This document shows, piece by piece, positions 33,523 to 42,992 of a stretch of DNA of 64,000 nucleotides. How positions within the stretch are numbered: position 1 is the stretch's first letter; every line of letters starts with the position of its first letter. The translations under genes and the position numbers were made by a program. The DNA comes from Candidatus Nitrosotenuis cloacae (GTDB taxonomy: Archaea; Thermoproteota; Nitrososphaeria; Nitrososphaerales; Nitrosopumilaceae). The DNA is taken from assembly GCF_026768455.1 (NCBI RefSeq), contig NZ_JAPPVQ010000006.1, forward strand, positions 104,314 to 168,313, given 5' to 3'. The notes beneath the pieces were generated by a model. The model was given only the letters and a program-made list of their open reading frames with translations. It searched no databases and was not told where the DNA came from.

Positions 33523-34225
33523 GACCGTACTCGAGGTAAGAAACCTAAACAAGGTATTCGGCCAAGGCGACACACAGGTCCGTGCCCTAATAGACGTCTC
33601 ATTTTCCGTAAAAAAAGGCGAATTCGTGCTGATTGTGGGAAGCTCAGGCTCCGGCAAGTCCACGTTGCTGAACATGATCGGTCTGCTTGACAGGCCCACA
33701 AGCGGCGAAGTCTATGTGGACGGGACAAACACAGTAAAGCTCTCAGACAACCAGATCTCTTCATTTAGGAACTCAAAGCTCGGATTCATCTTCCAGTTTT
33801 CCAACCTACTAGTGGATCTCACCGTGCTGGAAAACGTCCTACTCCCAAGAAACATACAGCACTCAAGCCAGACTGCGATGACCGAGGCAGTAAACCTCCT
33901 AAAGGCAGTCGGACTGGAGAGCCAGATGAACAAGCGCGCAAACAAGATATCCGGCGGACAGGCCCAGAGGGCGGCCATTGCCAGAGGGCTCATCAACAAG
34001 CCGACAATAGTACTGGCAGACGAACCGACAGGGAACCTGGACTCGGTGACTGCAGATACTATAGTCCAGCTAATGAAATCGATGGCAAAAAAGCTAAACC
34101 AGACATTCATCATAGTCACCCACGACAGACACCAGTTTGGCGAGGTCGATAGGGTCATAACAATCAAGGACGGGCGCGCATTTGAGGGAGAGGACATGCC
34201 AAACAAGATGGAGATTGCTGTATGA
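33515..34225 (+). CDS. ABC transporter ATP-binding protein, LolD/MacB-like
   Basis: 236 residues from the ATG at 33515 (MSETVLEVRNLNKVFGQGDT); a TTG-type start 60 bp earlier is in frame but would lie deep in the permease gene. Walker A GSSGSGKST, Q-loop in FIFQFSNLLVDLTVLENVLL, signature ISGGQAQRAAIARGL, Walker B IVLADEPTGNLD, H-loop VTHDRH. The ENVLLP and GNLD wording is the MacB/LolD class. It powers the single upstream permease, moving lipid or peptide substrates or acting on the surface protein encoded next. Confidence 0.95.
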   Translation: MSETVLEVRNLNKVFGQGDTQVRALIDVSFSVKKGEFVLIVGSSGSGKSTLLNMIGLLDRPTSGEVYVDGTNTVKLSDNQISSFRNSKLGFIFQFSNLLVDLTVLENVLLPRNIQHSSQTAMTEAVNLLKAVGLESQMNKRANKISGGQAQRAAIARGLINKPTIVLADEPTGNLDSVTADTIVQLMKSMAKKLNQTFIIVTHDRHQFGEVDRVITIKDGRAFEGEDMPNKMEIAV

Positions 34226-35526
34226 TTTCCAAGATGATCGCAATATCCGCATTATTCCTGCTTGTACAGCTTGCAGCGCACGACGCGTACGCCCAGCTGG
34301 GTAAGGGGGACTCACCATTTGAGCGCAATTACGGCGACGTCAAGTTCCTTGACGCATACTTTGGCAATCTCAACGAAAAGATTGAGGTGACGCCTGGCGA
34401 CAAGAACGTGCCGTTTACGGTCGTGTTTGCAAATGTCGGCTCACAGGACATCACCGGAATAAAGGGCCAGCTGCAGCTGCCACTCGGGTTCAGCCCCGCC
34501 GCAGGAAAGGGCGCAGTAATAATAGCAGACAGCGACTCTGAGGCCCTCGCAGGAAAACACTTCTCACTGACATTCTTTGTCAATCTGGACAAGAACATCC
34601 CAATACAACAGTATCCAGGAACGGTAAAGGTGGACTATACAAGGCTGAGGGAGGCAGGACAGAGAAACGCCTTCTTTGATTTCACATTCAGGGTCACCGG
34701 GGAAAGCATACTCAACCTCAAGGCAACAGATCCATTCCTCATCTCTCTGAAGAACAATAAAGTCACAGTCGAGATATCGAATTTGGGGACCGCGCCTATA
34801 TCGAACACCAAGGTGGTCCTGCAAAACACGCAGACTGCGGTCAGCGCAACTGCAACGCCCATCACAAATGTAGAAAGCGTCGTATTCGATCAAAGCAAGT
34901 GGGACGTAGGAACAATCGACGCACAGTCTACAAAGAAATTCACGTTCACGGTGTACATTCCAGAAAACGTGCGCACCGAGACACTGCACACTCCGTTCGA
35001 GGTGACGTACTTTAACGCCCACGGGGATAAGGTGACGGACAACCGCACGGTAGACTTTTACATAAACGGGCTGATCGACGCAAAAATCTACAACATCGAC
35101 GTAATAGACCTCTCAGGCAAGCAAACCATAATCGGCGAGGTGATCAACGAGGGAAACACCAACGCATTATTTGCATTTGTCACACTCGAGCCGCTTGATG
35201 GCTCCAACATAAAAAAGACGACCCAGTTCATCGACGAGCTGGAGACTGACTCACCTGTGCCGTTCAACATACCAGTCGAGTTCGACGGCGAGCCAAAATA
35301 CGGGGACCACAAAATCAAGATAACTGTGCGATACAAGGACGATGCCAGAACTGAGCACCTGATCAGCGCCATATCGACTATAACACTCGATGATCTGACC
35401 GTAAAGCCGGAGCCGACCGTGATGGACTTTGCACCATCAATAATCGGCATCATCATAGTGGCGGCAATAGGCGTTATTGCGTACAAGAAGATCAAAAAGA
35501 GAAGAGCGACACAAACCCAGAACTAA
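34222..35526 (+). CDS. Membrane-anchored extracellular beta-sandwich protein of ABC operon
   Basis: 434 residues, overlapping the ATPase stop by 4 bp (ATGA). Signal peptide (MIAISALFLLVQLAAHDAYA), then three to four CARDB/NEW3-like beta-sandwich domains (VPFTVVFANVGSQDITGIKG, KVTVEISNLGTAPISNTKVV, QTIIGEVINEGNTNALFAFV), one C-terminal TM (SIIGIIIVAAIGVIAYKKIK) and a basic cytosolic tail. The arrangement resembles S-layer-associated archaeal proteins of COG1361 type found beside MacB-like transporters. It may present or receive the transported substrate outside the membrane. Confidence 0.85.
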   Translation: MISKMIAISALFLLVQLAAHDAYAQLGKGDSPFERNYGDVKFLDAYFGNLNEKIEVTPGDKNVPFTVVFANVGSQDITGIKGQLQLPLGFSPAAGKGAVIIADSDSEALAGKHFSLTFFVNLDKNIPIQQYPGTVKVDYTRLREAGQRNAFFDFTFRVTGESILNLKATDPFLISLKNNKVTVEISNLGTAPISNTKVVLQNTQTAVSATATPITNVESVVFDQSKWDVGTIDAQSTKKFTFTVYIPENVRTETLHTPFEVTYFNAHGDKVTDNRTVDFYINGLIDAKIYNIDVIDLSGKQTIIGEVINEGNTNALFAFVTLEPLDGSNIKKTTQFIDELETDSPVPFNIPVEFDGEPKYGDHKIKITVRYKDDARTEHLISAISTITLDDLTVKPEPTVMDFAPSIIGIIIVAAIGVIAYKKIKKRRATQTQN

Positions 35527-35612
35527 ACTTCATGCGCCAGATCAACAAAGTAGCTTATCACTCAGATACATAGCTGACTATACAATATCTGCCGTGCCGC
35601 ACTGTACATATC

Positions 35613-35759
35613 ATGAACACAGATCAAACAAAAAAGCCAAGTCATTGGCACAAAGAAGTCAGGGCGCCATTCTGGAGAGTCATGGCATGGGACACATTGT
35701 TTTTCGTCCTAGGAATCGGAGTCGGTGCTGGAGTCGGCGCATTCCTGGCAGTAAGCTAG
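35613..35759 (+). CDS. Single-TM microprotein (48 aa)
   Basis: 48 residues: MNTDQTKKPSHWHKEVRAPF, then WRVMAWDTLFFVLGIGVGAGVGAFLAVS. One C-terminal glycine-rich TM (small-residue G-x3-G pattern) and a basic cytosolic head. ACTATACAATATC about 30 bp upstream fits a leaderless start. Function unknown; could be an accessory subunit of a membrane complex. Confidence 0.6.
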   Translation: MNTDQTKKPSHWHKEVRAPFWRVMAWDTLFFVLGIGVGAGVGAFLAVS

Positions 35760-35780
35760 GAAACGCCACTATTTTTGCAA

Positions 35781-36950
35781 CTACTGGTACGGCGAGACCA
35801 TTCTGTTGCCGAGCTTGATTAGGATCGGTGCCAAAAGCGTCGTGACAACAACAACTGCACCCACTATTGGGAGCAGGTGCTCGCTTACAACTCCAAGATC
35901 CTGCCCTGTCTTTAGCACAATAAACGAGAACTCACCAAGCTGCGCCATGCTCAGCCCCACGCCGAGTGCAAACCCGCCGCCGGCACCAAACAGCCTTACC
36001 CCCGCATACGTACCAATCGTCTTGCCAACTATGGTGACTATTGTAATTATGAGAATCGGCACCCAGTACTCTGCAATTATCTGTATGTTCATGAGAGCGC
36101 CAATCGTGACAAAAAATATCGCAGTAAATATCTCCCTTGTGGGACTGATCAGACTTGCCAAGTCCTCAGAGAATCTGGAGCTTGCAATTATGACGCCTGC
36201 CAAGAACGCCCCAGTTGCAATCGAAAATCCCAACTCGTACGATAGATACGAGAGCCCGAACGCAATCCCAAGTGCCACGATAAATGTGATCTCATAGCGT
36301 TCCAGCCTTGAGAGTGCCTCAAAGAGGCGCGGCATCAAAAGGACTCCGGCACCAATGGTGCCTGCAATAAAGCCAAGAATCTTCACAAGCGACCATCCAA
36401 ACGACTCAAAGTCAAACACGCCGGCAGTAACGGTGGAAGTAAGTGTACTTAGGATTACAATTGCTAGAATGTCCTCGATTATCAAAACGCCGATCATGAG
36501 AGTGGCAGAGGTGGTCTCCATCTGTCCAGTATCCTCTAATACCTTGACAATTATCGCAGTGGAACTGACGGAGATTGCCGCTGCCAACAACATTGAATCC
36601 CAAAATGACCATCCAAACAGTGATCCAACTGCATACCCTATTCCGAGCATGACCAAAATCTCAACAGTCGCAATCACTCCGCCTACTTTACCGATTGCAC
36701 GCAGCTGTGAAAGTGGGAATGATAATCCGACGCTAAACAGTAAGAGTACTATTGCAACATCTGTCAGGTTGTTCAGCATATCCACATCCTTGATCAGACT
36801 GAATGGCCCAAACGGACCGATCAGTATGCCGGCAATAAGAAAACCAAGAACCAGAGGTTGTCTGAATAGATACGCAATTGCGCCTACGGCGCCACACATT
36901 AACAACAAGTAACCTAGTTGGCCTACCAGCTCAACCCCAAATCCGCTCAT
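35781..36950 (-). CDS. Cation:proton antiporter (CPA2/Kef type)
   Basis: 389 residues with about 12-13 membrane helices. LVLGFLIAGILIGPFGPF, LLLFSVGLSFPLSQLRAIGK, ISVSSTAIIVKVLEDTGQME and MIGVLIIEDILAIVILSTLT (the acidic ED pair at the transport site) are characteristic of the Kef/NapA family, and FVTIGALMNIQIIAEYW follows. There is no C-terminal RCK/TrkA domain, so it is probably a Na+/H+ or K+/H+ antiporter without nucleotide control. Likely in pH and ion balance. Stands alone. Confidence 0.93.
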   Translation of the reverse strand: MSGFGVELVGQLGYLLLMCGAVGAIAYLFRQPLVLGFLIAGILIGPFGPFSLIKDVDMLNNLTDVAIVLLLFSVGLSFPLSQLRAIGKVGGVIATVEILVMLGIGYAVGSLFGWSFWDSMLLAAAISVSSTAIIVKVLEDTGQMETTSATLMIGVLIIEDILAIVILSTLTSTVTAGVFDFESFGWSLVKILGFIAGTIGAGVLLMPRLFEALSRLERYEITFIVALGIAFGLSYLSYELGFSIATGAFLAGVIIASSRFSEDLASLISPTREIFTAIFFVTIGALMNIQIIAEYWVPILIITIVTIVGKTIGTYAGVRLFGAGGGFALGVGLSMAQLGEFSFIVLKTGQDLGVVSEHLLPIVGAVVVVTTLLAPILIKLGNRMVSPYQ

Positions 36951-37135
36951 GAGTACGATGAGTCATTTTGGAGTGTTCTTATGATCATTGAGGTAAAGTT
37001 TTCTTCGCTTGTGAAGTTTTTTTTATCATTTCCGCCAATTCTGGGAGTATGACGGCAGTCTGAGGTGCCTGATTGCGCAAATTGCTACATCTGGACAAGG
37101 ATCAAATTATATGCAAATTCGCGCCAATCCAAGCA

Positions 37136-37528
37136 ATGACCTGGGATGAAATTGAGATCCCAAAGGAACTAAGACCGTTCATGCTGGAGAAGGCAAAGCC
37201 AACGGTACTCGGCCACAAAAACGGCGCAAACAAGCAGTACCGGTACGGAAACCTGCACATCCGGGAATACGACGACAAATACCTGGTCCACATGGACAAG
37301 GCAGACCCGCTGACAGACCCGCTTGGGCACATCTTGCTTGATGCACAAGAGATACTTATCGGACTGGCAAGCGGGGCAGTCGGAGGCGCCAAGGTCGCAT
37401 CATACGTTTACAGTAAATCAAAAAAGACAAACAATGACAAAAAAATTGCAGCCGCCGCAGGAATCGTGTCGTCCCTTGCAATAGGGTACGCGGGATACAA
37501 GATCACAAAAAAGGCAAAGGGCCAGTAG
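37136..37528 (+). CDS. Conserved archaeal hypothetical protein
   Basis: 130 residues from the ATG at 37136 (MTWDEIEIPKELRPFMLEKA). A TTG at 37073 is in frame, but the TATA box ATCAAATTATATG (37101-37113) lies between them, about 27 bp before the ATG, so the ATG is the leaderless start. The C-terminus holds a hydrophobic hairpin (EILIGLASGAVGGAKVASYV, IAAAAGIVSSLAIGYAGYKI) that may insert in the membrane. It is followed after 12 bp by the UbiB-like kinase. Function unknown. Confidence 0.65.
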   Translation: MTWDEIEIPKELRPFMLEKAKPTVLGHKNGANKQYRYGNLHIREYDDKYLVHMDKADPLTDPLGHILLDAQEILIGLASGAVGGAKVASYVYSKSKKTNNDKKIAAAAGIVSSLAIGYAGYKITKKAKGQ

Positions 37529-37540
37529 GGGGAATCAAAC

Positions 37541-39091
37541 ATTTCAATAACCAGAACCGCCAGGGTGCTAGTCAAGCTCGTCCCAATCATTCTAACGCTG
37601 CGAAAGGATCGTCGTGAATGGGTCCGACACGAGGGAAAGAACGTCGACTATGAAAAATTCCAAAGGCACGCAAGAAAGATACTTGACACATTTGTCTTGC
37701 TTGGACCGGTGTACATCAAACTAGGACAGTGGCTCTCCTCGAGGGCAGACATACTACCACAGCCATATCTTGAGGAGCTTGCAAAGCTCCAAGACGACGT
37801 GCCGGCAGCCCCGTTTGATCAGGTAAGACCAATGATAGAAAGGGATCTCGGACCGATCGACAAAAAATTCTCATCAATTGACACTACTGCCATATCTGGC
37901 GCATCCCTTGGACAGGTGTATCTTGCAAAGATCCAAGATCAGGAAGTGATAGTCAAGGTAAAGCGGCCTGGAATCGAGCAGATGATCGAAGAGGACATCA
38001 AGGTACTAAAGAAGGTCATACCATTTGCAATCCAGTTCATAGACCCGAACCTGCGCTTTTCCGCAAAGTCGATGCTGTCACAGTTCATCGAGACGATACA
38101 CGAGGAGCTTGACTATACCATAGAATCCTCAAACCTCAAGACGATCAGAAAAAATCTACAACGACACGACAATGTGATAATCCCAAGAGTGTATGATGAT
38201 TATTCCTCAAAAAACGTCCTTACCATGGAGTACATCCCGGGAATCAAGATAACCAATATCGAGGATCTTGACAGAAAGGGAATCGACAGGCAGAGAATCG
38301 TCATCGACGTGCACAAGGTCTTCTTTACGATGCTTCTGCGTGATTCGCTGTTTCATGCGGATCCACATCCTGGCAACATCTCAGTTGCAGACGACGGCTC
38401 GCTTATCATATACGACTTTGGCATGGTGGGCAAAATCGACAGGGATACCAGGATGCGCCTTATCCGGTTGTACCTGGCACTGGTCGAAAAAGACCCATCC
38501 CGGACTGTGAACGCAATGAACGATTTAGGGATGCTAACACCGGACTTTAATCGCTCCGTAATAGAGCAGGGAATCGATCTCTCAATTAGGACGATGCACG
38601 GCAGAAAGCCCGACGAGATGGAGGTAAAGGCACTCATGGAGCTTGCAAACAAGACCATGAGCAGGTTTCCATTCATGCTCCCAAAGAACTTGGCACTATA
38701 CATGAGGATGAGCTCCATCATCGAGGGAATCTACAAAACCCACAAGGTGGACTTTAAGTTCGTCAAGGTACTCAAGAACATTCTCGAGGAAGAACAGCTG
38801 ATCAAGGACGCATACATCGAGGAACTCAAGTACTCCTTTACGAGATTTGCAAAATCCATCGACGCCACAATATCAATTGCCCCCGAGCTGAAAAAATTCC
38901 TAGAAGACAACAGATCCCTCCAGCTTAACACAAAGCCAAAAGGAATTACACTGCTTGCAGGATGCATACTTGCATCGTCCGTGTTCATTGGCTCGTCCCT
39001 ACTGTACCAGTCAAACCAGACAATGGGCATTGCCGGATTAATCGGCTCGCTGATAATAATGGGAATCTCGGTTTTGTTCAGAAAGCGCTAG
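37541..39091 (+). CDS. ABC1/UbiB family atypical kinase, membrane-anchored
   Basis: About 516 residues. YIKLGQWLSSR (KxGQ), Ala-rich loop SGASLGQVYLAK, EELDYTIESSN, catalytic HADPHPGN and metal DFG (YDFGMVGK) identify the ADCK/UbiB family; two C-terminal TMs (GITLLAGCILASSVFIGSSL, MGIAGLIGSLIIMGISVLF) anchor it. The first standard start is GTG at 37565, but (I)SITRTARV upstream completes the family's usual N-terminus, making ATT at 37541 a likely start with GGGGG eight bases before. Family members support quinone or isoprenoid lipid metabolism; the role here is inferred. Confidence 0.9.
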   Translation: MSITRTARVLVKLVPIILTLRKDRREWVRHEGKNVDYEKFQRHARKILDTFVLLGPVYIKLGQWLSSRADILPQPYLEELAKLQDDVPAAPFDQVRPMIERDLGPIDKKFSSIDTTAISGASLGQVYLAKIQDQEVIVKVKRPGIEQMIEEDIKVLKKVIPFAIQFIDPNLRFSAKSMLSQFIETIHEELDYTIESSNLKTIRKNLQRHDNVIIPRVYDDYSSKNVLTMEYIPGIKITNIEDLDRKGIDRQRIVIDVHKVFFTMLLRDSLFHADPHPGNISVADDGSLIIYDFGMVGKIDRDTRMRLIRLYLALVEKDPSRTVNAMNDLGMLTPDFNRSVIEQGIDLSIRTMHGRKPDEMEVKALMELANKTMSRFPFMLPKNLALYMRMSSIIEGIYKTHKVDFKFVKVLKNILEEEQLIKDAYIEELKYSFTRFAKSIDATISIAPELKKFLEDNRSLQLNTKPKGITLLAGCILASSVFIGSSLLYQSNQTMGIAGLIGSLIIMGISVLFRKR

Positions 39092-39093
39092 AA

Positions 39094-39471
39094 TCACTCT
39101 ATTGAGATCTGCTTTCCGCTTGGGATGATCGGAATCCTGACAGTCAGGACCCCTTGGGAGAACTTGGCAGAGCTTACATCCTCTTTTACCTTTGCCGGCA
39201 GCGGGATCCTTTTGTCAATTGTGCTAGGTCGCTGCCTGCAGACTAGGTTTTCCTTCTGTGGTTCCTGCTTTTCTGCCCTAATTGACAGGATGTTTCCGTG
39301 TAATGTGACCCTGATGTCCTTTTTCTCAAATCCTGCCAGATCGGTTACCACAACCAGCGTGTCGTCCTCAAGATACATGTCCACCGGCGGCAGTACGAAC
39401 TCGTAGAACTCGCGCGACTTGTTGCCTATCTCCTTTGCCAACTCTTTTGCCATGTATCTGACTACGCCCAT
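39094..39471 (-). CDS. Small heat-shock protein, Hsp20 family (short form)
   Basis: 125 residues: short N-terminal arm (MGVVRYMAKELAKEIGNKSR), then an alpha-crystallin domain with LVVVTDLAGFEKKDIRVTLH and FSQGVLTVRIP, and a C-terminal IxI-type end (ISIE, with VRIPIIP earlier). About 40 residues shorter than the Hsp20 beside cdc48. It should be an oligomeric holdase. It converges on the UbiB-like kinase gene with a 2-bp gap. Confidence 0.92.
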   Translation of the reverse strand: MGVVRYMAKELAKEIGNKSREFYEFVLPPVDMYLEDDTLVVVTDLAGFEKKDIRVTLHGNILSIRAEKQEPQKENLVCRQRPSTIDKRIPLPAKVKEDVSSAKFSQGVLTVRIPIIPSGKQISIE

Positions 39472-39674
39472 TTTGTTAATGCGTGCTTTTTTGGTTATAA
39501 GTCTTGATTCGGAAAACTAATCCTGTCCGGTGTGAGCATTCCAAACACACAAAGTTATACTAACTATTCCATGTACACCCTACTCGTATGTCGTCGCCGC
39601 GTTGACGACGTACTAAAAATGGAAGTCTGTCGTCAGCATACTTGGTAGCTGACCTTAAGATTTCTAAAAAGTTC
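39472..39674. other. Gap with no supported gene
   Basis: About 200 bases. A 25-codon frame from the ATG at 39571 and a small inverted repeat (GTCGTC ... GACGAC, about 39590-39609) are visible, with AAGTTATAC some 15 bp upstream. Neither is convincing. No tRNA-like T-arm or other RNA gene seen. Confidence 0.4.
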
Positions 39675-39965
39675 CTAAAAACCCATGTGCCAAAAATATG
39701 CAGACGTTGCAGCAGAGACCACTCCGACTGCGATGCCGATTATGGTGAGTATGGCGCCCAATATCAGGCAGTTCTTTGCAAGCCTCGGGTCGTTTTCCTT
39801 TACTATGAAATATGATATGACTCCGCCCACTATGCTGAATAGTATTGGCAGAAGGTACCACCACCTGCTCCTCTTGTGCATCGAGTCTCCGACCTTTAGG
39901 CCACATTTTGTGCAGTAGACCGAATTTTCCTGCAACTCTCCGCCGCACTTACTACAAAAAGTCAC
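39675..39965 (-). CDS. Zinc-ribbon membrane protein
   Basis: 96 residues from the GTG at 39965: MTFCSKCGGELQENSVYCTK, so the protein starts with a double CxxC zinc ribbon, then two membrane helices (WWYLLPILFSIVGGVISYFI, CLILGAILTIIGIAVGVVSA). TTTTATTATTC about 25 bp upstream supports this GTG as a leaderless start over an in-frame ATG at 40049. Such N-terminal ribbon plus TM proteins are frequent in archaea; function unknown. Confidence 0.7.
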   Translation of the reverse strand: MTFCSKCGGELQENSVYCTKCGLKVGDSMHKRSRWWYLLPILFSIVGGVISYFIVKENDPRLAKNCLILGAILTIIGIAVGVVSAATSAYFWHMGF

Positions 39966-40072
39966 ATCATCACAACGCGCCGATGAATAATAAAACCTTC
40001 TGACAGTTCGATCCGCATTAGCACCACTCATTGATAGTTTTTTAATCACTCAAACCAACCCCAATACATCTA

Positions 40073-40657
40073 ATGATTATAGCAATTGAGGGAAGCGATC
40101 AGGCCGGCAAAAAGACCCAGTCGGAACTGCTTGCAAAAGCGCTTGCAAAAAGAAAACTAAAGACCAAAGTCTTCAGCTTCCCAGATTACGACACCCCGCT
40201 AGGAAGAGAGATAGACAAATTTCTCCACGGGAAAAGAAAATTCCCGCCACAAGTCATCCACTGCCTTTTGGCTGCAAATAGATGGGAAAAAGTGGAACAG
40301 ATCAAAAAGGCGCACGAGCAAAACCCCATTCTGATAATGAACCGGTATTACCAGTCAAATCTCGTATACGGCAAGGCAAACGGCCTTGGCCTAAAGTGGC
40401 TTGAGGGCCTTGATGCCGGACTCCCAAAGGCAGACCTTGTAATCGTACTTGATGTATCTCAGAGGGAGTCATTCAGACGCAAGAACAAGGACCGGGACCG
40501 ATTCGAAAAGGACACAAAATTCCTCAAAAAGATCTCGCACACCTACCAATCACTGGCAAAAAAATACCACTGGCACCTAGTAGACGCAACAGGCACCAAG
40601 GAGTCGGTGCACCAAGCCATAATGGACATCATCTCAAAGAAGCTAGCAAAGCTATGA
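40073..40657 (+). CDS. tmk: Thymidylate kinase
   Basis: 194 residues. P-loop in IAIEGSDQAGKKTQSELLAK; NRYYQSNLVYGKANGL corresponds to the DR(Y/W) motif with Asn for Asp; the lid is Arg/Lys-rich (RRKNKDRDRFEK). Phosphorylates dTMP to dTDP. The unusual GSDQAGKKT loop (Gln and Lys where GSGKT/S is common) still keeps the catalytic Lys. It overlaps the HD phosphohydrolase gene by 4 bp, forming a nucleotide operon with it and pyrH. Confidence 0.9.
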   Translation: MIIAIEGSDQAGKKTQSELLAKALAKRKLKTKVFSFPDYDTPLGREIDKFLHGKRKFPPQVIHCLLAANRWEKVEQIKKAHEQNPILIMNRYYQSNLVYGKANGLGLKWLEGLDAGLPKADLVIVLDVSQRESFRRKNKDRDRFEKDTKFLKKISHTYQSLAKKYHWHLVDATGTKESVHQAIMDIISKKLAKL

Positions 40658-41892
40658 CAAAACCCTTCTTGGACATAGTGGATCCAATCCACAACTTTAT
40701 CCGAGTTTACGAGACCGAGCTTCAGGTAATCGACTCTCCAATATTTCAGCGCCTAAGGAGGATCAGGCAACTCTCGGGAGCACACCTGACATATCCGAGC
40801 GCGCAACATTCGAGGTTTGAGCACTCGCTCGGTGTGATGCATATCGCCGGACTTGCCGCATCTGCCCTAAGGGACAGCGGGCACCTGGACTCTGAGCAGA
40901 TATCCGACATCCGTCTTGCCGCTCTGCTACACGACGTGGGACACGGGCCGCTATCGCACCTCTTTGAGGAGGTATTACAGACAAAAAGGAAGATCTCGCA
41001 CGAGGACATTGGAAAGCAGATAATCCTTCACTCTGAAATCGGCGACATACTCTCCAAGTCCGGATTCAACAAGAAGCTGATCACAAAGCTAGCGTTCGGG
41101 GACCCCAAGTACCGCTTTGTAAACGAAATAGTGTCCGGCTCACTTTCCGCAGACATGATGGACTATTTGCAGCGCGACGGATACTTTACCGGCGCCGAGC
41201 ACGCAAAAATAGACCACAGGCGAATCATCCAGTCGCTGGACGTGTACAAGAGTCGACTTGCACTGGACAGGTCGGCACTGTACTCATTTGAGTCCATGAT
41301 ACTCTCCCGCTACCAGATGTTCAAAGCCGTGTACTTTCACAAAACAGTAAGATCCGCAGAGGTGATGATGCTTGAGGCAATCAAGCTGGCGGACAGCGAG
41401 GCGCAGTTTACCACACTCGATCTTGACAAATACACAAAACTCACAGACGAGTTCGTCGTCGCAAAGATACTTTCGTTGCCAGAGCGCAACTCTGATCTCA
41501 GGCGCGCAAAAAAGTTTGCCGAAGACTACCAGAATCGCAGGCTGCTCAAGTGCGTGTACGAGAAGATAATGACAGAAAAAAACCTCCGATCTCAGCAAAA
41601 CCTGACAGAGAGAATATCCAAAAAATCCCGTGTGGACAAAAACGAGATCTTTGTAGACACCACCAAGACGCCGTCCCTGCCGCTCACCCCATCAAAGGAG
41701 AAAACCAAGTCCATCACGCTAATCACAAGACACAACAAGAGATCCGCCGCAGAGGAGATCTCGTTCTCCAAGATACCCGTCGTTGCGTCGATGGCCGACT
41801 CGATGAACATACTGCGAATCTACACTACTACGCAGCACCGAAAAAAAGTTGAAATTGCAGCAAAATTGATCCTCGGTGAGACAAGACAATGA
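40654..41892 (+). CDS. HD-domain phosphohydrolase, dNTPase-like
   Basis: 412 residues. The HD signature is complete: H57 in [18 protein letters not shown] in [17 protein letters not shown], and a late Asp in [35 protein letters not shown] and [10 protein letters not shown] are typical of the dGTPase/SAMHD1-like branch. It likely hydrolyses dNTPs to nucleosides and triphosphate; sits between tmk and pyrH with 4-bp overlaps at both ends, consistent with nucleotide-pool control. The C-terminal 130 residues are basic and less conserved. Confidence 0.88.
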   Translation: MTKPFLDIVDPIHNFIRVYETELQVIDSPIFQRLRRIRQLSGAHLTYPSAQHSRFEHSLGVMHIAGLAASALRDSGHLDSEQISDIRLAALLHDVGHGPLSHLFEEVLQTKRKISHEDIGKQIILHSEIGDILSKSGFNKKLITKLAFGDPKYRFVNEIVSGSLSADMMDYLQRDGYFTGAEHAKIDHRRIIQSLDVYKSRLALDRSALYSFESMILSRYQMFKAVYFHKTVRSAEVMMLEAIKLADSEAQFTTLDLDKYTKLTDEFVVAKILSLPERNSDLRRAKKFAEDYQNRRLLKCVYEKIMTEKNLRSQQNLTERISKKSRVDKNEIFVDTTKTPSLPLTPSKEKTKSITLITRHNKRSAAEEISFSKIPVVASMADSMNILRIYTTTQHRKKVEIAAKLILGETRQ

Positions 41893-42566
41893 AAAAAAGA
41901 ATTGTAATCAAGCTTTCCGGCAGAATTTTTGGGATGGAAAACAACGAAAAACTCCTCAAAGAGTATGCCACGTTCCTGGTGAAGATAAGCAAGATATGCC
42001 AGCCTATAATCATCGCAGGCGGGGGCAAGATAGCGCGTCACTACATCTCGCATGCAAGATCGTCCGGCGCAGACGAGTCTACGCTTGACGAGCTTGGAAT
42101 CGAGGTGTCAAGGCTCAACGCAAAGTTGCTCATCTACGCACTAAAGGACAAGGCATACCCGCACCCGCCTACCACGCTTACCGAGGTGCGACACGCAGTT
42201 GACAGCGAGCTAATAGTGGTCGCAGGGGGATTGCATCCAGGCCAAAGCACCAACGGGACTGCGGCCCTGATTGCAGAAAAGGTCGGCGCATCAGAGTTCC
42301 TCAACGCAACCGACGTGGACGGCATATACGATTTTGACCCAAACAAAAACCCAAAGGCAAAAAAATTCAAGCGAATCGAGATCCGCAACCTGAGAAACAT
42401 GCTAGTTCACGAGGACTCTGCAGCGGGCGGCTACGACCTCATGGATATAGTGGCCCTAAAGGTAATAGAGCGCTCTAAAATCAAGACGCGCGTAATCAAA
42501 GCGGAGATCTCCGTAATAGACAAGGCAATCAGGGGCCAATCTGTAGGCACCGAGATAATCCTCTAG
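41889..42566 (+). CDS. pyrH: Archaeal UMP kinase
   Basis: 225 residues, amino-acid kinase fold of the archaeal PyrH type. [13 protein letters not shown] (phosphate-binding Lys and Gly), [54 protein letters not shown] and [20 protein letters not shown] are diagnostic. It phosphorylates UMP to UDP. Last of the tmk-HD-pyrH operon; the stop overlaps the convergent next gene by 4 bp. Confidence 0.95.
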   Translation: MKKRIVIKLSGRIFGMENNEKLLKEYATFLVKISKICQPIIIAGGGKIARHYISHARSSGADESTLDELGIEVSRLNAKLLIYALKDKAYPHPPTTLTEVRHAVDSELIVVAGGLHPGQSTNGTAALIAEKVGASEFLNATDVDGIYDFDPNKNPKAKKFKRIEIRNLRNMLVHEDSAAGGYDLMDIVALKVIERSKIKTRVIKAEISVIDKAIRGQSVGTEIIL

Positions 42567-42919
42567 CCCTTCAAGCTCTTATGTATGGTGGGATAGCTTT
42601 CAGTCCAGATCTCCACCCTGTCCCCAGAATATTCCTCAATTCCTGACTGGCGCGCCTTTGAAAAGATCTCCATCGCAGCGTCTTTTTCCAGCGCCTTTGA
42701 CTGCGCCTTTGTGTACCCTTCGGCGTCAACCAGTATGGTGACGTATCCATCAACTGTCTGTATTACCGCAACCAGATCCTCCTCACCCACAGGTACGAAC
42801 TGTCCGTCCTTTTTCTTTGTAGTCAGAGTCAGCATCCCAAATCCGCCCAGGTTGAATAGAACCATTTGAGATTTGCCGGCGCGCTCCTTTCCAATCTTGA
42901 CTGCCTGAAAGTACTGCAT
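42563..42919 (-). CDS. Conserved hypothetical protein
   Basis: 118 residues: N-terminal helix ([20 protein letters not shown]), beta strands ([37 protein letters not shown]) and a helix with [20 protein letters not shown]. No motif recognised; the fold reads as a small alpha/beta protein. The gene meets pyrH convergently with a 4-bp overlap. Confidence 0.6.
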   Translation of the reverse strand: MQYFQAVKIGKERAGKSQMVLFNLGGFGMLTLTTKKKDGQFVPVGEEDLVAVIQTVDGYVTILVDAEGYTKAQSKALEKDAAMEIFSKARQSGIEEYSGDRVEIWTESYPTIHKSLKG

Positions 42920-42992
42920 GATTCATTTTGTGAAAATGCAACTATAAGCATTCCCCAACATTTATGATACACAAAACGCCCACGTGTCTTAA

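Noticed and set aside
39571..39648. 25-codon frame with small inverted repeat
   Set aside because: Poor TATA spacing, no motif; left as an undefined gap.
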